In this document: piece by piece, positions 63,451 through 64,000 of the stretch | How positions within the stretch are numbered: position 1 is the stretch's first letter | Layout: the number at the start of each line of letters is the position of its first letter | The notes under the pieces: generated by a model | Databases searched by the model: none | Told to the model about the DNA's origin: nothing | What the model saw: the letters and a program-made list of their open reading frames with translations, nothing else | From: Ailurus styani | Lineage: Eukaryota > Chordata > Mammalia > Carnivora > Ailuridae | NCBI GenBank assembly: GCA_002007465.1 | Contig: LNAC01000109.1 | Location: 358,037 to 422,036, forward strand | Reading direction: 5' to 3' | Length of the DNA stretch: 64,000 nucleotides | Translations under genes and position numbers: made by a program

Positions 63451-64000
63451 CCAAAGAGTCTCAGTTTCATTCCCAACTACATGGGCACTGCAGGAAAGGT
63501 TAGGTGAAAAAAAAAAAACAAACCATCATCCTGGAAGATAGTCTGTGCTCTATGTTAATGTTAAGTACTCACCTCCCGAGCATTTTCCTTGGACCTTCCT
63601 CACGAGATGACCCATTCATTTCATTTTCAGGTTTTCTATGGCCCCTGGCATGGTTTACCTAAGAACAGTTAAGGAGGGATATCTGATCTGAGAGGTTGGT
63701 TGGATTTTATTGCATTCCCCTGATATCTCCATTGTGTCTATGAGAAAAACTAGTAGAGCACAGGACTCTAGGGAGGTGGCACTCTAGTAAGTAAGCATTG
63801 AAGAGAAAAATCGATTTGGAAGGGGCAACAATCAGGTGGGGCATACTGCGGGGGGGTCCCCTTGGCCATTGGAGATGACCTGGCCATATTTTGCACTTGG
63901 AAATAAGTTGGGGACGGACGGGAAGGATGGGACCCTAAGAGAGCAAGATAAGGATCCAGGAAATTTTTTTTTTTAAGTGAGTTTTGGGATTCATTGTCCT
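63451..64000. other. Unannotated sequence at the window edge
   Basis: No recognised gene or repeat. Poly(A) run near 63509-63520 and poly(T) run near 63965-63974; the latter could be the edge of a repeat cut by the window end. Confidence 0.4.

Noticed and set aside
1..64000. CRISPR arrays, bacterial operons, phage or plasmid features
   Set aside because: No regularly spaced direct repeats with unique spacers and no long gene-dense frames; the repeat content is clearly mammalian.

Overview
The window looks like non-coding DNA from a carnivoran mammal, most likely a caniform and probably a mustelid-type species. The main evidence is 22 copies or fragments of the tRNA-derived carnivore SINE (CAN-SINE/SINEC) on both strands. 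At least three of them (near 14.7, 18.6 and 23.8 kb) have a 3' tail reading 'gcctacttgtgatctctct' followed by a (caaataaata) tail, which I associate with mustelid SINEs; the species-level call is inference. LINE-1 copies of several ages, MIR and L2 remnants, MLT1-type MaLR solo LTRs and hAT-Charlie MITEs complete a normal mammalian repeat landscape. I found no convincing protein-coding exon, functional RNA gene or CpG island. The window is best read as intergenic DNA or the inside of a large intron.

Layout. 0-9 kb: mostly unique sequence with MIR remnants, one old SINE and two MLT1 LTRs (5.3 kb minus, 8.6 kb plus). 9.4-10.3 kb: a young 5'-truncated L1 with a perfect 15-bp target-site duplication, then a (CA)n microsatellite. 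11-20 kb: seven SINE copies, an eroded L1, an AT-rich tract and an MLT1 LTR. 20-23 kb: repeat-poor, with a CTCF-like motif and a palindromic double E-box. 23.6-33.8 kb: repeat-dense, with inverted SINE pairs, a second very short young L1, and four hAT MITEs abutting at exact 8-bp intervals. 34-43 kb: repeat-poor, possibly constrained sequence containing the one assembly gap (40461-40715). This part also holds the most unusual structure in the window: a 59-bp block present twice in inverted orientation (41857-41915 and 42628-42686, 54 of 59 bases identical) that matches no repeat I know. 43.9-44.8 kb: an L1 whose 5' half is inverted (twin priming). 46-56 kb: scattered SINEs, an L2 tail and candidate conserved elements. 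56-62.4 kb: old LINEs, including a second twin-primed L1 of about 2.3 kb. 62.4-64 kb: a LINE-like piece, MIR remnants and unique sequence.

No genes act together here. The functional candidates are regulatory: possible enhancer-like segments near 22.5, 34.6, 37.3, 41.8-42.7, 46.8 and 55.1 kb, and CTCF-like motifs at 21.1 and 37.9 kb. All coordinates of old repeats are approximate because they were assigned by eye against remembered consensus sequences, not by alignment.
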